Origin: Saprospiraceae bacterium
Lineage (GTDB): Bacteria; Bacteroidota; Bacteroidia; Chitinophagales; Saprospiraceae
Reading direction: 5' to 3'
Assembly (NCBI GenBank): GCA_016714445.1
Contig: JADJNF010000004.1
Coordinates: 186,001 to 250,000, forward strand
DNA length: 64,000 nt
The notes below the pieces were generated by a model. That model was given only the letters and a program-made list of their open reading frames with translations. It searched no databases and was not told the DNA's origin. The translations under genes and the position numbers were made by a program. This document shows positions 1 through 9,030 of this stretch, piece by piece. The number at the start of each line of letters is the position of its first letter. The stretch's first letter is position 1.

Positions 1-279
1 TCAGCATTTAGCAAAAACAATAGTTTGGTTTATTTGGTTATTAATGACAGCAATAGTAGTATAAAATTGGAGACAGATGGGGACTCGTCTTCTTTTTGTG
101 TACAAAATATCCTGACTAATCAGAAATTGGATGCTAAATTGATAGTCATTTCTCATCTCGGCAACGAAAATTACTATTTTGGCATGACAAATGCAGTATT
201 AGATAGTAGCATTGATGTCGCTATCAATCCAGTGAAAAAAAATATAAAAGATATAAAGGAAGCGTTAAATTCGCTTTAA
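1..279 (+). CDS. 3' end of an unidentified gene (partial)
   Basis: The reading frame is open from the first base of the window to the TAA at 277-279, so this is the C-terminal part, about 92 residues, of a gene that begins outside. The TTG at 25 is not a convincing start because the frame continues upstream of it. The visible part alternates hydrophobic and polar residues and has no motif I recognise. It is followed by a rho-independent terminator and faces the convergent dnaE gene. The function is unknown. Confidence 0.6.
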   Translation, partial: SAFSKNNSLVYLVINDSNSSIKLETDGDSSSFCVQNILTNQKLDAKLIVISHLGNENYYFGMTNAVLDSSIDVAINPVKKNIKDIKEALNSL

Positions 280-322
280 AGAAAGATACGGTTAGCCGTA
301 TTTTTATTCGTAAATGGGAACC

Positions 323-364
323 GCCTGTCTGAAGTAAAAGAATTTCAGGCAGGCATTTTTTTTG
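323..364 (+). terminator. Rho-independent terminator after the partial gene
   Basis: An 11-bp stem (323-333 with 344-354, one G-T pair) closes a loop of about 10 nt and is followed by a run of eight T on the plus strand. It ends transcription coming from the partial gene before the convergent dnaE. Confidence 0.8.
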
Positions 365-371
365 CTCATTA

Positions 372-3300
372 TTAATTCAGCTTATAAGCCAAACCCAAGA
401 CTTCCAACTCGTTGATAAACGTATAGTCAGCTGTTACCTTGATCGACGTAGCCACCAAATCGATGCCAAAGTCATCTCCCTCATCTACTACTTTTAATTT
501 TAATGTGTGGGGACCGACTTTGTCAAGACAAAGATGTTCGATTTCATGGACCAACTTTTCATCAATAAGATGTAACGGAATCTTGATAGTGAGCGATTTG
601 GTCATATTTTTACCAATGGTATCAAGCATACGAATGTCCTTCACCCTAAAAAATATACGGTCATTATTATACCCTTTTTCATTGATGCCTTCAAGATACA
701 AAACCTGTCCTTTGGTGATGAGATGTTTGTAAGATTCAAACTGTTCATTATATATACTGATTTGCAAAGAACCGGTAAAGTCCTGCATCGTAAATCGTGC
801 GTATCCGGTTCCCTTTTGGCTTGTACCAAAATTCACTTCTGTAACTATTCCACCCAGTTTTAATAATTTACCTTGTACTTGTTCAGCTTTTTCTAGTGGA
901 CAATTGATAAAATGCTGAAATTCCAGATGATAATCGTCCAAAGGATGACCACTGATATAAATACCGGTTACTTCCTTTTCCTTTTCCAGTTTTTCGATCT
1001 GATTCCATTCCGGCACTACGGGAGCTTTTGGCGAGTCTATATAACTGGTCATCGCATCACCAAAAAGAGACATCTGATTGCTTTCTTTTTGTGCCTGATA
1101 ATTAGATCCATATTTTAGCAACGATTCAATAAATGTTTCTGTCCGGTCACCTGTTATATCAAAATATTGCGCCCTATTTATACTTCCGAATGAATCCAAT
1201 GCACCACCCAAAACAAGACTATCCAAACATTTTTTGTTGACCGAACGAAGATTGAGCCGACGCATCATATCAAATACATCTTCAAAATGGCCGTTTTCCT
1301 TTCTCTCTCTGACTATTTCTTCTACAGGACCCTCACCTACACCTTTTAGTGCTGAAAGTCCAAAACGTACCTGACCTTTTGCATTTACCGCAAATTTTAT
1401 ATTACTCTCATTAATATCCGGACCCAGAACATCAATCTTCATACGTTTGGTCTCCTGAAGAAAAAAATTTATCTTTGAAATATCACTTTTGTTATGATTA
1501 AGTACAGATGCCATAAATGCTGCCGGATAGTGCGCTTTAAGATAAGCTGTCTGAAAGGCGATGTATGCATAACAAGTGGAATGTGATTTATTGAACGCAT
1601 AAGAAGCGAATGCCTCCCAATCCGTCCATATCTTTTTTACGGCTTCTTCCGGGTGTCCATTGGCCTTACAGCCTTCCACAAATTTCGGAAACATTTTATC
1701 CAATACTGCTTTCTGCTTTTTTCCCATTGCTTTTCGCAGCATATCCGCATCACCCTTACTGAATCCTGCCAGTTTTTGCGAAAGCAGCATGACCTGCTCC
1801 TGATATACCGTAATACCGTATGTCTCAGCAAGTATACCTTCCATGTCCGGTAGGTCAAATTTTATTTCCTGCTTTCCATTCTTCCGGGCTATAAAATCAG
1901 GAATATATTGAAGCGGGCCCGGTCTGTATAAGGCATTCATCGCAATAAGATCCTCAAATCGGGTAGGTACAAGGTCTCTAAGATGCTTTTGCATTCCCGG
2001 AGATTCATACTGAAAAATTCCCACCATATCGCCTCTCTGAAAAAGCTCAAAAGTCAATTCATCTTCCAAAGAAATGGCGTCAATATCGATGTCCGCTCCA
2101 TATCGGTCTTTTATAATTTCCAGGGCATCTTTTATGATGGTCAGTGTTTTCAGTCCCAGAAAGTCCATTTTAAGGAGACCCGCTTCTTCGGCGACACTGT
2201 TGTCGTACTGGGAAACGAGCAATTCTGAATCTTTTGCCACTGAAACAGGTACAAAATTGGTAATATCGTCGGGCGTTATGATCACACCACAGGCGTGAAT
2301 CCCGGTGTTCCGTACGGATCCCTCGAGTTTCTTTGCTGTCCTGATCATTTCTCCGATATCAGATTTTTCTTCCGACATCTTACGAAATTCATAGGCTTTT
2401 TCTTTATCCTCTGAAGTGAATACTTCCTTTTGTTTACTATCTATATCTTTTTCAGCCAATACTCCAGCCAGTGTCGCCGTCAGATGAGACGGAAATATTT
2501 TAGCTACCCTATCCACTTCATTGAGCGGGATATTCATGACACGACCTACATCTCTCAGGGATGATCGCGCAGCCATTGTTCCATAGGTTACAATCTGCGC
2601 TACCTGATTTTTACCATATTTATCGATGACATAATCGATGACTTTACCACGTCCGTCATCATCAAAGTCTATATCGATATCGGGCATGGATACACGCTCA
2701 GGATTGAGAAAACGCTCAAACAGCAAATCATATTTTATCGGGTCAATATTAGTAATACCCAGACAATATGCTACACATGAGCCGGCTGCAGAACCACGAC
2801 CAGGACCAACAGATACGCCCATTTGTCTTGCTACACTGGTAAAATCCTGCACGATGAGAAAATAACCCGAATATCCTGATTTTGTAATGACATCAAGTTC
2901 AAAATTCAGTCTATCTTCGACAATCTTGTCTATGGATCCATATTTTCGCCTCGCACCTTCAAAAGACAAATGACGAAGATATAATTCCTGGGTATCAAAC
3001 CCAACAGGAAGTGGGAATGCCGGCAATAATATATCTCTGGCCAATTCGATGTTATCAATCTTGGAGGAGATTTCAATGGTATTCTCTATCGCTTCTTTTA
3101 CATCGCCAAAGAGAGTATTCATCTCAGCTTTAGTTTTGAAATAAAAGTCCGAACTCGGAAATTTAAATCGCTCTTTATCTTCCAGAAGTGAGCCTGTATT
3201 TACACACAATAAAACATCATGCGGCGCATAGTCCTCTTGCTCTACATAGTGAGAATCATTGGTAACTATGGTTTTGATATTATATTTTTTCGCAAAACCC

Positions 3301-3905
3301 AGCAAAATCTGATTCACATCTTCCTGACTCATGCCTGTATCGTCTATCTTCTCAAGACCTTTATGACGCTGCAACTCAATGTAGTAATCTTCACCAAACA
3401 AATCCAACCACCATTTTAATCTCTCTTCTGCTAGGGCTATATTACCGGTAAGAATAGTCTGAGGTATTTCAGCACCGAGACAACAGCTGGTAGCAATGAT
3501 ACCTTCATGATATTTCAGAATGAGTTCTTTATCAATACGAGGATATTTGCCATATAATCCTTCAGTATACCCTAAAGAACAAAGCTTGGTAAGATTTTCG
3601 TATCCTTTTACAGATTTTGCCAGCATGAGCTGATGATATCGTACGTCTTTTTGGCCTCTTGCTTTTTCAAAATGTTTGATATGGCGATCTTCCGAGACAT
3701 AAAACTCACAACCAATGATAGGTTTAATACCCTGGGCTTTAGCTTCCTTTACAAATTTAAATACACCAAACATATTGCCATGATCAGTGATAGCAACTGC
3801 CGATTGACCATCAGCTTTGGCCTTTTTCATCAGTGTTTTTATGTCTGATGCACCATCAAGGAGCGAATATTGGGTATGTGAGTGTAAATGACAAAAATCT
3901 ATCAT
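372..3905 (-). CDS. dnaE: DNA polymerase III subunit alpha
   Basis: Replicative DNA polymerase catalytic subunit, about 1177 residues. An N-terminal PHP domain opens with the HLHSHTQYS motif. The C-family polymerase core has the PDIDIDFDDD metal-binding motif near residues 405-415 and the GPGRGSAAGS motif before it. Helix-hairpin-helix and OB-fold regions follow toward the C-terminus (the EVTGIYISGHPLDDY stretch). The frame is open further upstream to 3974, but a TATCTTTG -7 box lies at 3939-3946, inside that extension. Transcription should therefore start near 3933, and the ATG at 3903-3905 is the true start. Length and motif order are normal for DnaE1. It stands alone, convergent with the partial gene at the window start. 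Confidence 0.97.
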   Translation of the reverse strand: MIDFCHLHSHTQYSLLDGASDIKTLMKKAKADGQSAVAITDHGNMFGVFKFVKEAKAQGIKPIIGCEFYVSEDRHIKHFEKARGQKDVRYHQLMLAKSVKGYENLTKLCSLGYTEGLYGKYPRIDKELILKYHEGIIATSCCLGAEIPQTILTGNIALAEERLKWWLDLFGEDYYIELQRHKGLEKIDDTGMSQEDVNQILLGFAKKYNIKTIVTNDSHYVEQEDYAPHDVLLCVNTGSLLEDKERFKFPSSDFYFKTKAEMNTLFGDVKEAIENTIEISSKIDNIELARDILLPAFPLPVGFDTQELYLRHLSFEGARRKYGSIDKIVEDRLNFELDVITKSGYSGYFLIVQDFTSVARQMGVSVGPGRGSAAGSCVAYCLGITNIDPIKYDLLFERFLNPERVSMPDIDIDFDDDGRGKVIDYVIDKYGKNQVAQIVTYGTMAARSSLRDVGRVMNIPLNEVDRVAKIFPSHLTATLAGVLAEKDIDSKQKEVFTSEDKEKAYEFRKMSEEKSDIGEMIRTAKKLEGSVRNTGIHACGVIITPDDITNFVPVSVAKDSELLVSQYDNSVAEEAGLLKMDFLGLKTLTIIKDALEIIKDRYGADIDIDAISLEDELTFELFQRGDMVGIFQYESPGMQKHLRDLVPTRFEDLIAMNALYRPGPLQYIPDFIARKNGKQEIKFDLPDMEGILAETYGITVYQEQVMLLSQKLAGFSKGDADMLRKAMGKKQKAVLDKMFPKFVEGCKANGHPEEAVKKIWTDWEAFASYAFNKSHSTCYAYIAFQTAYLKAHYPAAFMASVLNHNKSDISKINFFLQETKRMKIDVLGPDINESNIKFAVNAKGQVRFGLSALKGVGEGPVEEIVRERKENGHFEDVFDMMRRLNLRSVNKKCLDSLVLGGALDSFGSINRAQYFDITGDRTETFIESLLKYGSNYQAQKESNQMSLFGDAMTSYIDSPKAPVVPEWNQIEKLEKEKEVTGIYISGHPLDDYHLEFQHFINCPLEKAEQVQGKLLKLGGIVTEVNFGTSQKGTGYARFTMQDFTGSLQISIYNEQFESYKHLITKGQVLYLEGINEKGYNNDRIFFRVKDIRMLDTIGKNMTKSLTIKIPLHLIDEKLVHEIEHLCLDKVGPHTLKLKVVDEGDDFGIDLVATSIKVTADYTFINELEVLGLAYKLN

Positions 3906-3938
3906 ATGGTTCTTAAATGATGAAAAAAGAGTGAAATG

Positions 3939-3946
3939 CAAAGATA
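3939..3946 (-). promoter_or_regulatory. Promoter -7 box of dnaE
   Basis: TATCTTTG on the minus strand matches the Bacteroidota -7 consensus TAnnTTTG. It lies about 34 nt upstream of the dnaE ATG, which fixes the start codon choice. Confidence 0.6.
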
Positions 3947-4124
3947 AGGTTTTAATACTTTTTAGTGCCCTCAAAAAGGCAGAATCAGTATAATAATAAG
4001 AATCAAATTCATAAAAGAAAATAATGATTGTACATTCCAGGGAAAATTTTGATGTCTGTATAATTTCTTATTTCTATGAAATATGGGTATCAAAATATAA
4101 CAAATTTAAAAAATATAATCCAAT

Positions 4125-4158
4125 TTATCGGAATTTTCCGCTAATTAAGTATTTTTGT
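4125..4158 (+). promoter_or_regulatory. Promoter with a possible operator upstream of the first haloperoxidase gene
   Basis: This 34-bp stretch holds a TATTTTTG -7 box at 4150-4157 and the near-palindrome GGAATTTTCC in the spacer. It matches 29 of 34 positions of 7893-7926, which lies in front of the second haloperoxidase operon and overlaps the start of the XRE regulator gene. The shared spacer motif suggests a common regulator. The rest of 3906-4217 holds nothing else I can identify. Confidence 0.5.
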
Positions 4159-4217
4159 ATATTCATAGGATTTAGTTAGTCTGTAATATATATAATTTGT
4201 GATTAATACATTAAGAT

Positions 4218-5603
4218 ATGATTAGTAATATTTTAAAATTTACATATAGTAAAAATCTGGCTGCTTCTATAATATTGTCTTTTTTAGCTTTAATTTTGTT
4301 TGATTCCTGTACTAAAGACAGCAGTGATCAATTAAGTAAAACTACAGAAGAGTATTCTGCCGATTTTATATTGTCTTATTATGATCAGATTTGCAAAACA
4401 GTTAAAACAACTCAGGGATTTTTTCCACCACAAGCTGCCCGGGCTTATGGATATATCGGAATAGCTCAATATGAAGCTGTAGTTAATGGTATAGAGAATG
4501 CTAAGAGTCTGCAAAATCAATTGAATGGGTTTGCTTCATTCCAACTGCCTACGCCAATACAAGGAGAATTATACAATTGGGCGATTGCGTCAAACGCTGC
4601 TACTGCCCGAATGATGAAATACATGTTTGATAAAAATCTTACTCCGGCAAACAGACTTAAAATCGACAGTCTGGAGATTTTTTATCATAACCAATTATCT
4701 GCCGGAGAAGAAGTCAGCATAGTAAGCAGATCACAAGCTTATGGTCAGAATATTGCAGATGTTGTTTATAATTATTCAAAGACAGACGGAGGACATGAAT
4801 CATATCTGGATCCTTTTCAATTGCCTTATTCTGTCCCATCTGATCCTTTTTGCTGGGTACCCACAGGAGCCATCACAACTCCATTGAGTCCAAGATGGGG
4901 AAACAACAGACCTTTCCTGACATCAAATATACAAAAAGTACAACCACCACAACATATGGCTTTTTCAGTGGCTACAAATTCTGAATTTTACAAAGAAGCC
5001 ATGATCGTGTACAATACAGTAACAAATAATACAAGCGAACAAATCGAAATAGCAAAATACTGGGCGGATGATCCTTTTGCAACCTGTACCCCTGCCGGCC
5101 ATACATTCAATATTCTTGCCCAAATTTTAAAAGAAGAAAGGGCTACATTGGCAAAATCCAGTCTGGCATTTGCGAAAATGTCACTTGCCGAAAATGATGC
5201 ATTCATTTCTTGCTGGAAAGGTAAGTACGATTATATATTAATCAGACCAGTGTCATACATTCAAAAATATATAGATGCCAATTTTAAAACGGTCATAGGC
5301 ACTCCTCCTTTTCCTGCATATACTTCAGGACATTCCTGTGAAATGGGAGCTGGTTCCCGCATTTTGAGTTCTCTTTTTACTAATGGAAGTGGGGATTATC
5401 AGTTTACAGATTACAGTCAGCTACAATATGGATTTTTTGCCAGAAGTTATTCAAATTTTGAGGAAATGGCTCAGGAATGCGCTGATAGCAGATTGTATGG
5501 TGGCATCCATTACCCAATTGACAATTCCAAAGGTCTACAGGTAGGAAAAGCGATAGGCGACAATGTAAACAAAGAGATCATATGGCCGCTTTTTGTACGA
5601 TGA
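4218..5603 (+). CDS. Vanadium-dependent haloperoxidase / PAP2-superfamily lipoprotein
   Basis: A 461-residue secreted protein of the vanadate/phosphate-binding PAP2 haloperoxidase superfamily, which includes halide-oxidising enzymes and acid phosphatases. The three active-site blocks are visible near the C-terminus: K..RP around 338-344, YTSGHS around 366-371 (catalytic His) and R.YGGIHY around 424-431 (the His that binds vanadate). The N-terminus has a basic and hydrophobic segment ending in SC near residue 31, consistent with a lipoprotein. It is followed by a small lipoprotein gene with an ATGA overlap. Substrate, halide oxidation versus phosphate ester hydrolysis, cannot be decided from sequence alone. 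Confidence 0.85.
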   Translation: MISNILKFTYSKNLAASIILSFLALILFDSCTKDSSDQLSKTTEEYSADFILSYYDQICKTVKTTQGFFPPQAARAYGYIGIAQYEAVVNGIENAKSLQNQLNGFASFQLPTPIQGELYNWAIASNAATARMMKYMFDKNLTPANRLKIDSLEIFYHNQLSAGEEVSIVSRSQAYGQNIADVVYNYSKTDGGHESYLDPFQLPYSVPSDPFCWVPTGAITTPLSPRWGNNRPFLTSNIQKVQPPQHMAFSVATNSEFYKEAMIVYNTVTNNTSEQIEIAKYWADDPFATCTPAGHTFNILAQILKEERATLAKSSLAFAKMSLAENDAFISCWKGKYDYILIRPVSYIQKYIDANFKTVIGTPPFPAYTSGHSCEMGAGSRILSSLFTNGSGDYQFTDYSQLQYGFFARSYSNFEEMAQECADSRLYGGIHYPIDNSKGLQVGKAIGDNVNKEIIWPLFVR

Positions 5604-5965
5604 AAAAATATTATCTATTCATGATATTATTTATCATTTCCTGTACACAAAAAGTTAATGTCGTGGAGCTGGCAGAGCAATTTGCTGAACTTGAATGCAA
5701 AGCTATAATGCTTAAAGATAAAAGATATGTACTTGCTGACCGATTAAGAGAAATAGAAATGGATACAGTCACAAACAGGAAAGAGCTGGATTCATTAAAT
5801 AAAATTATCATCCTCACAAAACAAGAAAGTCTTTCCCTGGCAGATTCTATAAAAACTCAACTCGATGATCTTTTTACACATCATCTAAAAGATCCGTCAG
5901 ATAGAGTAGCTTTCAATAATCATCTTAGAAAAGTCATTGAAACCAAAGGTTGTATGCTTCATTAA
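5600..5965 (+). CDS. Small coiled-coil lipoprotein of unknown function
   Basis: The start is the ATG at 5600, which overlaps the haloperoxidase stop as ATGA and so implies translational coupling; a longer frame from 5582 would cut into the upstream gene. The 121-residue product begins with a lipoprotein signal (FIISC) followed by a charged, heptad-like helical region. No family was recognised. Its stop overlaps the stop of the convergent permease gene by 3 nt. It probably acts with the haloperoxidase in the periplasm, but that is inference from coupling only. Confidence 0.65.
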   Translation: MKKYYLFMILFIISCTQKVNVVELAEQFAELECKAIMLKDKRYVLADRLREIEMDTVTNRKELDSLNKIIILTKQESLSLADSIKTQLDDLFTHHLKDPSDRVAFNNHLRKVIETKGCMLH

Positions 5966-6939
5966 GTTTCAATTTTTCGTTGTATCGACCCGATATATCT
6001 GAAAAAAAAGAAGCCAAAAAGTACTATACTAATAGAAATAACTGATTTGGTCAGATCTGGTCTGATCACAAACATGGCACCAAGATATTGGACCAAAAAA
6101 ATAAAATATAAAAAATTCGTAAATGTAATTCTTGAGATTTTATTTACTACATAAGCGCCCAATGGAGCAAAAAAGATCACAATAGGAATACAGCTCAACC
6201 ACATGTCATAAGACTCTTTTGAAATATCTTTAATGACCAAACCATGTAAAGCAAATCCAGCAATAGTTTCAATGGTCATAATGATTATAGAAGATGGTGT
6301 GGCTACTTTTTCATTTACTTTGTAATAAATGACTAAAAAACAAAAGGTAAAAATATTTATTCCTGTTCCGAACAAGGACGAGATACCTCCTCCAATAAAG
6401 CCAAATAAAATAAGATTTATCCTATCCGAATGGCTGAACAAGATAATTTTCTCATAAATGATTCTTGTTTGTTTTCTGTTTTCCAAATACAGGACGATTC
6501 CAAAAGCTAGCCATAATGACACAAATATCAGCTTGGCCACCATCGGTTGAATATAAGGCACTAAGTTGTAGGTGCCAAATAGCAGACCAAACAAACCACC
6601 AAAAGAAACGTAGATAATATAGTTCCAGTCCAATGCAATTTTTTTGTTCAAAATGTAAATAGAAGCTGCTGTCATACCAACGCTTTGGATTGCGAATGCA
6701 AAATTTCTGGCAACATCCGGTGCAACACCCAAATAAAGTGTGAACATCGGATAGGCTATAGAAGCACTTCCCTCAGGACTTGAACCGGCTACAAAAGATC
6801 CGAATACCATGGTGATCATAACGTACAGGTTTTCGCTAAGAATAGAAAACATGTTGTTAACATTCATATACCAAAACCATACTGTAATGACTACAATAAG
6901 ATAAAGCCAGTAAATGAAAGGATATTTTTTGTTTTTCAA
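5962..6939 (-). CDS. TauE/SafE-family membrane permease
   Basis: A 325-residue polytopic inner-membrane protein with about eight hydrophobic segments. Two glycine-rich repeats, SFVAGSSPEGSASIAYP near residue 50 and GFIGGGISSLFGTGINIF near residue 180, mark the duplicated halves of the TauE/SafE (DUF81) anion-exporter family. Members export or import sulfite, sulfoacetate or related organic anions; the substrate here is unknown. It is convergent with and overlaps the small lipoprotein gene, and has no clear operon partner. Confidence 0.8.
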   Translation of the reverse strand: MKNKKYPFIYWLYLIVVITVWFWYMNVNNMFSILSENLYVMITMVFGSFVAGSSPEGSASIAYPMFTLYLGVAPDVARNFAFAIQSVGMTAASIYILNKKIALDWNYIIYVSFGGLFGLLFGTYNLVPYIQPMVAKLIFVSLWLAFGIVLYLENRKQTRIIYEKIILFSHSDRINLILFGFIGGGISSLFGTGINIFTFCFLVIYYKVNEKVATPSSIIIMTIETIAGFALHGLVIKDISKESYDMWLSCIPIVIFFAPLGAYVVNKISRITFTNFLYFIFLVQYLGAMFVIRPDLTKSVISISIVLFGFFFFRYIGSIQRKIET

Positions 6940-7014
6940 AATTTATATTTGACCCGATAAAAAAGCTTAATTTTACTTCCTAATTCAGTATCGTAAAATA
7001 TTGGCACAAGATAA

Positions 7015-7425
7015 ATGAAACAAACAGAACAAATATTAGAAAAAATGCAATCTGAGCATGAATATTTAAAAAATACACAACTCAGCCTTTTTGAAAATTT
7101 AAATATACTTCTGGAAAATCAAAAAAACAGAGTAGAAAACCAAGATCTGGTCATTCAAAACCAAAGTCTGATCATCAGAAATCAGGACGTGATAGTCAAT
7201 AATCAGATCAACATCATCAGAAACCAGAAGCAGATCGTTGAAAATCAGGTGACCCTTTCCGCCATTCTTAAAACTCAGGCTAAAATACTATTACTTATTG
7301 AAAACATGGCTGGCAACAAAAAAACTGAAACCGATGTCAATTTGGAAGTACAGGAAATACTATTACATTGCAAAGAACAATTTGAAGGTGGCATTTTAAA
7401 TGTATACGACCTGAATTCAAAATAA
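7015..7425 (+). CDS. Coiled-coil protein with seven consecutive N-Q heptads
   Basis: A 136-residue soluble protein without signal peptide. Residues about 33-81 consist of seven uninterrupted heptads of the form x-N-Q-x-x-[IV]-[IV], placing a hydrophobic residue at position a and asparagine at position d. That pattern resembles the N@d layers (IxxN) known from trimeric coiled coils. The flanks are charged helix. It ends 13 nt from the convergent XRE regulator, which itself has a C-terminal coiled coil. The function is unknown; oligomerisation is a safe inference, partnership with the regulator is speculation. Confidence 0.65.
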   Translation: MKQTEQILEKMQSEHEYLKNTQLSLFENLNILLENQKNRVENQDLVIQNQSLIIRNQDVIVNNQINIIRNQKQIVENQVTLSAILKTQAKILLLIENMAGNKKTETDVNLEVQEILLHCKEQFEGGILNVYDLNSK

Positions 7426-7438
7426 TACGCCATTGTAC

Positions 7439-7909
7439 TCAACCGAAATTGCGGAGCTGCTCCTCAAGAAGTTTTATATTGATTTTTAGGGTTTTATTTT
7501 CTGCTTCTCTACTCTCAAGTAGTTGTTTAAGCATTTGTATCTGGAGTTGTGTACTTTCCAGTTTTTGTGTAATCAATTTAATATTAAAAAGATATTTTTC
7601 ATTTTCAAAAGTAAGGTCTTTCTCATCTGTCAGAAGAGTTGCTTTTCCTTTTGCAAAATTCGAACCCTTTTTTTTATATAATTCCGGAATATCGGAATTA
7701 TATAAAGTGTCTATTGGCGTTTCGAAAAATTGACTGAATTTTTGAACCACGTCCAGACCTGGCAAAGATTTCCCAATTTCATAGTCAGATATAGCGCTTT
7801 TGCTTATTTTAAGCATTTCACTAAGCTCTAATAACGTCAGTTTTTTTAACTTTCTTAGAAATCTCAAATTTTTCCCAAAAAAATATTCCGTTTTATTGGA
7901 ATTTTCCAT
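7439..7909 (-). CDS. XRE-family transcriptional regulator with C-terminal coiled coil
   Basis: 156 residues. An N-terminal helix-turn-helix of the lambda-repressor type covers about residues 10-70 (LTLLELSEMLKISKSAISDYE then GKSLPG). A hydrophilic linker leads to a C-terminal coiled coil from about 105 to the end that probably dimerises. Its start codon lies inside the promoter of the divergent outer-membrane/haloperoxidase operon, where the GGAATTTTCC motif sits, so autoregulation and control of that operon are likely. A similar promoter precedes the first haloperoxidase gene at 4218. Confidence 0.85.
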   Translation of the reverse strand: MENSNKTEYFFGKNLRFLRKLKKLTLLELSEMLKISKSAISDYEIGKSLPGLDVVQKFSQFFETPIDTLYNSDIPELYKKKGSNFAKGKATLLTDEKDLTFENEKYLFNIKLITQKLESTQLQIQMLKQLLESREAENKTLKINIKLLEEQLRNFG

Positions 7910-7926
7910 GATTTAAGTATTTTTGT
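7893..7926 (+). promoter_or_regulatory. Divergent promoter/operator of the XRE regulator and second haloperoxidase operon
   Basis: On the plus strand TTG (7896-7898) and TATTTTTG (7918-7925) are spaced 19 nt apart as in Bacteroidota -33/-7 promoters, with GGAATTTTCC between them. The segment overlaps the regulator start codon at 7907-7909. The regulator has its own -7 box, TATTTTTG on the minus strand at 7949-7956. The two promoters therefore overlap face to face, a usual arrangement for an autoregulated switch. Confidence 0.5.
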
Positions 7927-8051
7927 TCCAATATTTCATTTAGCATTGCAAAAATACACTTAATAATTTCTTTACTTCATACAAAAAACGACAAATTTTT
8001 AATCAGATTTTTTCATATCATTTTATATTTTTATCAGTTTCAAAACATTAT

Positions 8052-9002
8052 TTGCACATTAAATTCAAAACATTGAAAAACAAAATAATTATATTCTTAG
8101 TCCTGACTGCCCTATTCCAAACTGCAATATTAAAGGCACAAACACCATCAGATGCACTCATGATGGAAAAAAATGAACTCTGTATCGCCCTGATTTATCA
8201 AAATGACAAATGGGATGAGTATTGGGAAGGCACCTTATTAAGAGACAATCAAAATATTGGAGTTTTGACCAGAAATACTTTCATGCCCATGTTGGCTTAT
8301 GGCGTGACTAAAAAATTCAACATCATTACGTCACTCCCTTATGTTGAGACTGAAGCTTCACGAGGTCAAATGGTAGGTGCCTCCGGACTTCAGGATTTTG
8401 GTATATTTATAAAGTATCAACCTTATGAACTCAAAAAAGAATCGGGATCATTGAGTACATTTATTTCAGGAGGTTTTAGTCTTCCTGTGTCACCCTATTT
8501 GTCAGATTATATGCCTTTTAGTCTAGGCTTGGGGACTCAAGAGTTTTCATTACGTGGTATTATAAAATATGAACATAAATCCGGTATATATTTAAGAGGA
8601 AGTTATGCTTATCTGCATCGTACTACAACTGAAGCTGAAAGAGACTATTATTATGCAGATGGCTCTCATTATACAACAACAATGGATGTACCCAGTGCAT
8701 CCACAGCTGACTTAGCTCTTGGATGTTGGTTACTAAATAAATCCATCCAGTTGGAAGCTGGATATATCCAACAGTCAGCATTTTCAGGTGATGATATCAG
8801 AAGACAAAATGCCGGTCAGCCTACCAATAAAATGGATATGACTTCAGGAAATGCTAGATTAAGATACTTCCCGAACCTTATCAAAGGTTTAAGCTTTATG
8901 GCTGGATATTCCGAAGTATTTTCAGGCAGAAATATTGGTAAATCAACCATTATTTCAGGTGGAATTACTTACCAGTTTATACTTAAAAAAGCACAATCCT
9001 AA
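8052..9002 (+). CDS. Outer-membrane beta-barrel protein (transporter-like)
   Basis: About 316 residues with a signal peptide ending near ILKAQ, then alternating strands rich in aromatic residues, typical of an outer-membrane barrel of the Phenol_MetA_deg-like class. There is no ATG before residue 37, so a TTG start is needed, either at 8052 or at 8073 (seven codons later). It is the first gene of a probable operon: the second haloperoxidase begins 28 nt downstream. A role in passage of that enzyme's substrate is inference. Confidence 0.65.
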   Translation: MHIKFKTLKNKIIIFLVLTALFQTAILKAQTPSDALMMEKNELCIALIYQNDKWDEYWEGTLLRDNQNIGVLTRNTFMPMLAYGVTKKFNIITSLPYVETEASRGQMVGASGLQDFGIFIKYQPYELKKESGSLSTFISGGFSLPVSPYLSDYMPFSLGLGTQEFSLRGIIKYEHKSGIYLRGSYAYLHRTTTEAERDYYYADGSHYTTTMDVPSASTADLALGCWLLNKSIQLEAGYIQQSAFSGDDIRRQNAGQPTNKMDMTSGNARLRYFPNLIKGLSFMAGYSEVFSGRNIGKSTIISGGITYQFILKKAQS

Positions 9003-9030
9003 TTCTAAATATCTCTAAATAAAACAAAAA

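Noticed and set aside
3906..3974. An N-terminal extension of DnaE
   Set aside because: The TATCTTTG box at 3939-3946 lies inside it, and DnaE proteins start close to the HLHSHTQYS motif.
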